Assembly (NCBI GenBank): GCA_002426495.1
Contig: DIQC01000061.1
Coordinates: forward strand, 4,085 to 12,623
Length of the DNA: 8,539 nucleotides
Direction of reading: 5' to 3'
Source of the DNA: Thermacetogenium sp. UBA5472
GTDB taxonomy: Bacteria > Bacillota > DSM-12270 > Thermacetogeniales > Thermacetogeniaceae
The translations under genes were made by a program, and so were the position numbers. Positions within the stretch are counted from its first letter, which is position 1. Each line of letters starts with the position of its first letter. Positions 7,026 through 8,539 of this stretch are shown here, in pieces. Below the pieces are notes generated by a model. It was given only the letters and a program-made list of their open reading frames with translations. It ran no database searches and was not told the origin of the DNA.

Positions 7026-8539
7026 GTGGCTGGAAGAACCAAAGGCTTTGTTTATCACTTCAGACATGTACGCCGTTATCAAGAGATCTTAAATATTCTT
7101 GCAAAAAACGGTTTCGGTTTTCTTATTGATAGACTGGAGCTTCCAGGTCGATCTCTTTACCAGAGATTCAAAGGGGGAAAGCCTCCTCAGGAAGATGAGT
7201 TGACGAATCTTCCGGGGAGGATCACTCAGGTTATGAAAGAACTGGGTCCAACTTTTATCAAGCTTGGACAGCTGCTCAGCACCCGGCGTGATCTACTGCC
7301 AAAGGATTATGTTATAGAATTTGCGAAACTGCAGGATGAAGTAACTTCAGTACCTATGGAACAGATAGAAAGCACTGTTTTGGAGGAAATGGGGAGTCAG
7401 ATAAGTGATGTCTTCGCTGAATTTGAAGCGGATGCTTTAGCATCCGCATCTATTGGACAGGTACATCGTGCCAAATTGGTCACCGGGGAAGATGTTGTTG
7501 TTAAGATACAAAGGCCGGGGATTGAGCGCCTCATTAAAACCGATCTGGAGATACTTGAGGATATAGCAAAATTCATTGAACAAAGAACGCAACTCGTAGC
7601 GAACTATAATATAACGGATATGTTGGTCGAATTTCGCATCTCCTTACTAGAAGAACTTGACTTCAGTTTAGAGGGCAGAAATGCGGAGATCTTTAAAAAT
7701 AATTTACAAGAGGACAGCAGTGTCTATATACCGATAGTTTTTTGGGAGTATACAAAACAGCGTGTTCTGGTCATGGAGTATGTGAAAGGGACAAAGATCG
7801 GCGGGCGTGAAAAGATGATTGCGGCAGGTTATAATCCCAAGCAAATTGCCGAGAACCTGGTAGAAGCCATGATCAAGCAGATCTATACAGATGGTTTCTT
7901 TCACAGCGACCCTCATCCCGGGAATCTTGCTGTGTTACCTGGAAATAGAAATAAAATAGTTTTTATGGATTTTGGTCAGGTTGGTTATCTTGATGAAGGA
8001 ATACGTGAAAAGGCAGCAGACATGGTGCTGGCTCTGTTGAGACATGATATAGATGCGGTGGTGAAAGGGCTGCTGCAGATTGGTATCGTTCGTGGTCAAC
8101 CAAATATGAGCCATTTAAGACGTGATGTCAGTAGATTGGAACGAAAATACTATGGAATGTCTTTGCAAGATATCGAAGTCAGCACATCTATTCAAGAATT
8201 AATGGAGGTGGCCTCACGCTACAATATACGGGTGCCTACTGATTTTGTCATGGCTGCTAAGGCTGGAGTTACCCTGGAGGGTACTATACGGGATTTAGCA
8301 CCGGAATTAAGTCTTGTGGAAATCGGCAAACCATTTGCCGTTAAGGTATATCTGCACCGCTATGATCCGCGCAAAATCATACATAAGACCCAGCAGAACT
8401 CATTCCGGCTTTTCTCAACTCTCATGCATCTGCCTGAGTTATTAGAGGATCTTATCGATAATATAAGGTCAGGCCGGCTGGCACTATCTATTGAGCTAAA
8501 GGATTTACCAATGGCCATCAACCAGTTGAAAAGCACTGT
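7026..8539 (+). CDS. ABC1/UbiB (ADCK/AarF) family atypical kinase, 3' partial
   Basis: The frame is open from GTG 7026 to the window edge, 504 codons, with the C-terminus cut off. All hallmark motifs of the ABC1/UbiB protein-kinase-like family are present: KLGQ at 79-82 (FIKLGQLLSTRRDLLP), the Ala-rich loop ASASIGQ at 139-145, the ATP-site Lys K160 (VVKIQRPG), ELD at 210-212, HSDPHPGN at 293-300 and DFG at 315-317. The KxGQ motif and A-rich loop distinguish it from ordinary protein kinases. Family members hydrolyse ATP and support quinone biosynthesis or lipid handling; UbiB itself is needed for ubiquinone. In an anaerobe the target would more likely be menaquinone or lipids (inference). Full-length members usually end in two transmembrane helices, which would lie beyond 8539. 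It is probably cotranscribed with degV. The substrate is not known, so no gene symbol is given. Confidence 0.94.
   Translation, partial: MAGRTKGFVYHFRHVRRYQEILNILAKNGFGFLIDRLELPGRSLYQRFKGGKPPQEDELTNLPGRITQVMKELGPTFIKLGQLLSTRRDLLPKDYVIEFAKLQDEVTSVPMEQIESTVLEEMGSQISDVFAEFEADALASASIGQVHRAKLVTGEDVVVKIQRPGIERLIKTDLEILEDIAKFIEQRTQLVANYNITDMLVEFRISLLEELDFSLEGRNAEIFKNNLQEDSSVYIPIVFWEYTKQRVLVMEYVKGTKIGGREKMIAAGYNPKQIAENLVEAMIKQIYTDGFFHSDPHPGNLAVLPGNRNKIVFMDFGQVGYLDEGIREKAADMVLALLRHDIDAVVKGLLQIGIVRGQPNMSHLRRDVSRLERKYYGMSLQDIEVSTSIQELMEVASRYNIRVPTDFVMAAKAGVTLEGTIRDLAPELSLVEIGKPFAVKVYLHRYDPRKIIHKTQQNSFRLFSTLMHLPELLEDLIDNIRSGRLALSIELKDLPMAINQLKST

Noticed and set aside
1..8539. Mobile element, phage, CRISPR or integration signature
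   Set aside because: No transposase, integrase or spaced repeat array was seen. The tRNA 3' end is not duplicated nearby and is followed by an ordinary terminator rather than an integrase gene.

Overview
The window reads as chromosomal DNA of an anaerobic, low-to-moderate GC Gram-positive bacterium. A Clostridia member of the Peptococcaceae/Desulfitobacteriaceae kind (Desulfitobacterium- or Dehalobacter-like) is my best inference. The reasons are strong purine-rich ribosome binding sites (AGGAGG/GGGGG types), frequent TTG/GTG starts, a 3D-domain protein, a DegV protein, and a selenocysteine-dependent, membrane-anchored formate dehydrogenase with its FdhE accessory factor. No sequence search was run, so the taxon is inference.

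Positions 1-5185 (+ strand) form a respiratory formate dehydrogenase locus. It holds the catalytic molybdopterin/selenocysteine alpha subunit (5' end outside the window), the four-cluster iron-sulfur beta subunit, the di-heme cytochrome b gamma subunit, an intrinsic terminator, and then fdhE. The three structural genes are tightly packed: the alpha stop touches the beta start, and beta and gamma overlap by 8 bases. Alpha contains an in-frame TGA (430-432) followed at the standard distance by a SECIS-like hairpin. Electrons from formate would pass from the Mo/Se site through Fe-S clusters to the b hemes and the quinone pool. FdhE is the assembly and quality-control factor for this enzyme.

Positions 5195-5664 hold a convergent minus-strand gene for a secreted 3D-domain cell-wall protein. 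It shares a terminator region with fdhE. Its signal peptide is interrupted by an in-frame TGA, which is the oddest thing in the window.

Positions 5665-5878 are an intergenic stretch between divergent genes, with a short direct repeat, a small hairpin and a good promoter for the tRNA. A tRNA-Leu(CAG) gene (5879-5966, CCA encoded) follows, closed by a long symmetrical terminator hairpin. From 6016 on there is an extended -10 promoter candidate, a DegV-family lipid-binding protein, and, 12 bases after it, an ABC1/UbiB-family atypical kinase that runs off the right edge. The last two look like one operon.

I see no transposase, CRISPR array, phage gene or obviously new multi-gene system. The points worth a second look are the TGA in the 3D gene, the DegV-ABC1 kinase pairing, and the terminator between the fdh structural genes and fdhE.
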